In this document: piece by piece, positions 5,818 to 6,518 of the stretch | Numbering within the stretch: position 1 is the first letter of the stretch | Layout of the letters: each line of letters opens with the position of its first letter | Assembly: GCA_030636255.1 (NCBI GenBank) | Contig: DAOVXH010000101.1 | Span: 1 to 6,518 of the forward strand | Length of the DNA: 6,518 nt | From: Methanomassiliicoccales archaeon | GTDB taxonomy: Archaea > Thermoplasmatota > Thermoplasmata > SG8-5 | Direction: 5' to 3' | Position numbers and translations under genes: made by a program | The notes under the pieces: generated by a model | Told to the model about the DNA's origin: nothing | The model's database searches: none | What the model saw: the letters and a program-made list of their open reading frames with translations, nothing else

Positions 5818-6518
5818 ATGAGGCTAACCATTACAGGCTCAGGAGGATTCCGCAGAACTCCCAGGCCAGGATGTCATTGTGCTGTATGCCAGGAAGCCAG
5901 AGAAGATGGTACCCAGAGACTAGGCTGTTCAATGTTCATTCATGATGAGAATATTCTATTTGACACCCCTGAAGAGATTGCTGCGGAACTGGAAAATGCC
6001 AAAATTCAGAGATTAGACCATCTATTTTTCACGCACTGGCACCCGGACCATACCCTTGGAGCAAGGATACTGGAGATAATGAACACCCAATGGGCCGAGA
6101 ACATGGAATGGCGAATGGTTGCCAAGCACAAGACAGAGGTTTACATGCCTGGCATTGTTTATAACGAGATAATGGAGCGTTTTGGAGCTTTCTTTGATTT
6201 CTGGGGTTTTATTGGCATTGCAGATGTTCATGAGCTTGGAAATGAAGTTAAATGCGGCAATATTTTAATTGAACCAGTGGTAATGAAATCCTTGCATCGA
6301 AGTATTACACATTCTACTGTTTACATATTCTCCTCAGAAGGTAAAAAGCTGATATATGCACCATGTGACATCACTCCGTTCCCGGAGGATGAAAGATTTC
6401 ATGATTGCGATCTAATGATACTGCAAATTGGCTGGTACGGTTCAGATATGGCCCAGCGTGCAAAGAACGGTCCTCACTGCGAAATATCCATGGACGAAAT
6501 ACTTGAAATTGCTGCGAG
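5818..6518 (+). CDS. PhnP-like metallo-beta-lactamase-fold hydrolase (3' end outside window)
   Basis: The first 233 residues are visible. The start is fixed by MRLTITGSGG, which aligns with the PhnP-type opening, and by an in-frame stop (5791-5793) upstream. C19-x-C21-x2-C24 (GCHCAVC) matches the structural zinc site of PhnP, whose fourth ligand, a late His, would lie beyond the window. The metal motif H73-W-H75-P-D77-H78 is the MBL signature HxHxDH. H165 (ITHSTVY) and D184 (IYAPCD) fit the next two metal ligands, and H220 (GPHCEIS) fits the conserved late His. Family members are metal-dependent phosphodiesterases or related hydrolases: E. coli PhnP cleaves a cyclic ribose phosphate in phosphonate breakdown. 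No phn genes are visible here, so the substrate is unknown. It is cytoplasmic, with no signal peptide. The start lies 41 bp after the secreted-protein stop, without a Shine-Dalgarno. Confidence 0.88.
   Translation, partial: MRLTITGSGGFRRTPRPGCHCAVCQEAREDGTQRLGCSMFIHDENILFDTPEEIAAELENAKIQRLDHLFFTHWHPDHTLGARILEIMNTQWAENMEWRMVAKHKTEVYMPGIVYNEIMERFGAFFDFWGFIGIADVHELGNEVKCGNILIEPVVMKSLHRSITHSTVYIFSSEGKKLIYAPCDITPFPEDERFHDCDLMILQIGWYGSDMAQRAKNGPHCEISMDEILEIAA

Overview
The window looks archaeal. I infer a Euryarchaeota/Thermoplasmatota-like lineage, with moderate confidence and no marker gene to prove it. The signs are: a TATA box (2057-2064) at a suitable distance before a GTG start with a strong Shine-Dalgarno; a giant secreted protein rich in N-glycosylation sequons, Asp and aromatic residues; a TPR plus zinc-finger fusion protein; and a possibly leaderless last gene. 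All three genes lie on the + strand, and both window edges cut a gene.

Layout. (1) 1-1689: C-terminal part of a soluble TPR protein with seven 34-residue repeats, a helical winged-helix-like middle, a Cys/His zinc-binding module and an acidic tail. (2) 1690-2137: a 448-bp gap without a convincing gene. It holds a bulged palindrome (1730-1770), a strongly self-complementary segment that can fold as a three-way junction (1792-1909), a C8 run, and an open frame whose end (stop at 1981-1983) resembles the C-terminus of the next gene's product. The gap ends in the promoter and RBS of the next gene. (3) 2138-5776: an exported 1212-residue protein with a signal peptide, one beta-propeller-like blade, two tandem copies of a ~235-residue flavodoxin/amidotransferase-like domain, further propeller-like blades, and a long beta-rich C-terminus with no membrane anchor. 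(4) 5818-6518: N-terminal 233 residues of a PhnP-like metallo-beta-lactamase-fold hydrolase, 41 bp after the previous stop.

Nothing shows that the three genes act in one pathway. The TPR protein and the hydrolase look intracellular, while the giant protein is extracellular. The most unusual items are the propeller split by a duplicated alpha/beta domain, and the structured intergenic segment with mutually exclusive pairings. No mobile element, CRISPR array, tRNA or rRNA was recognised.
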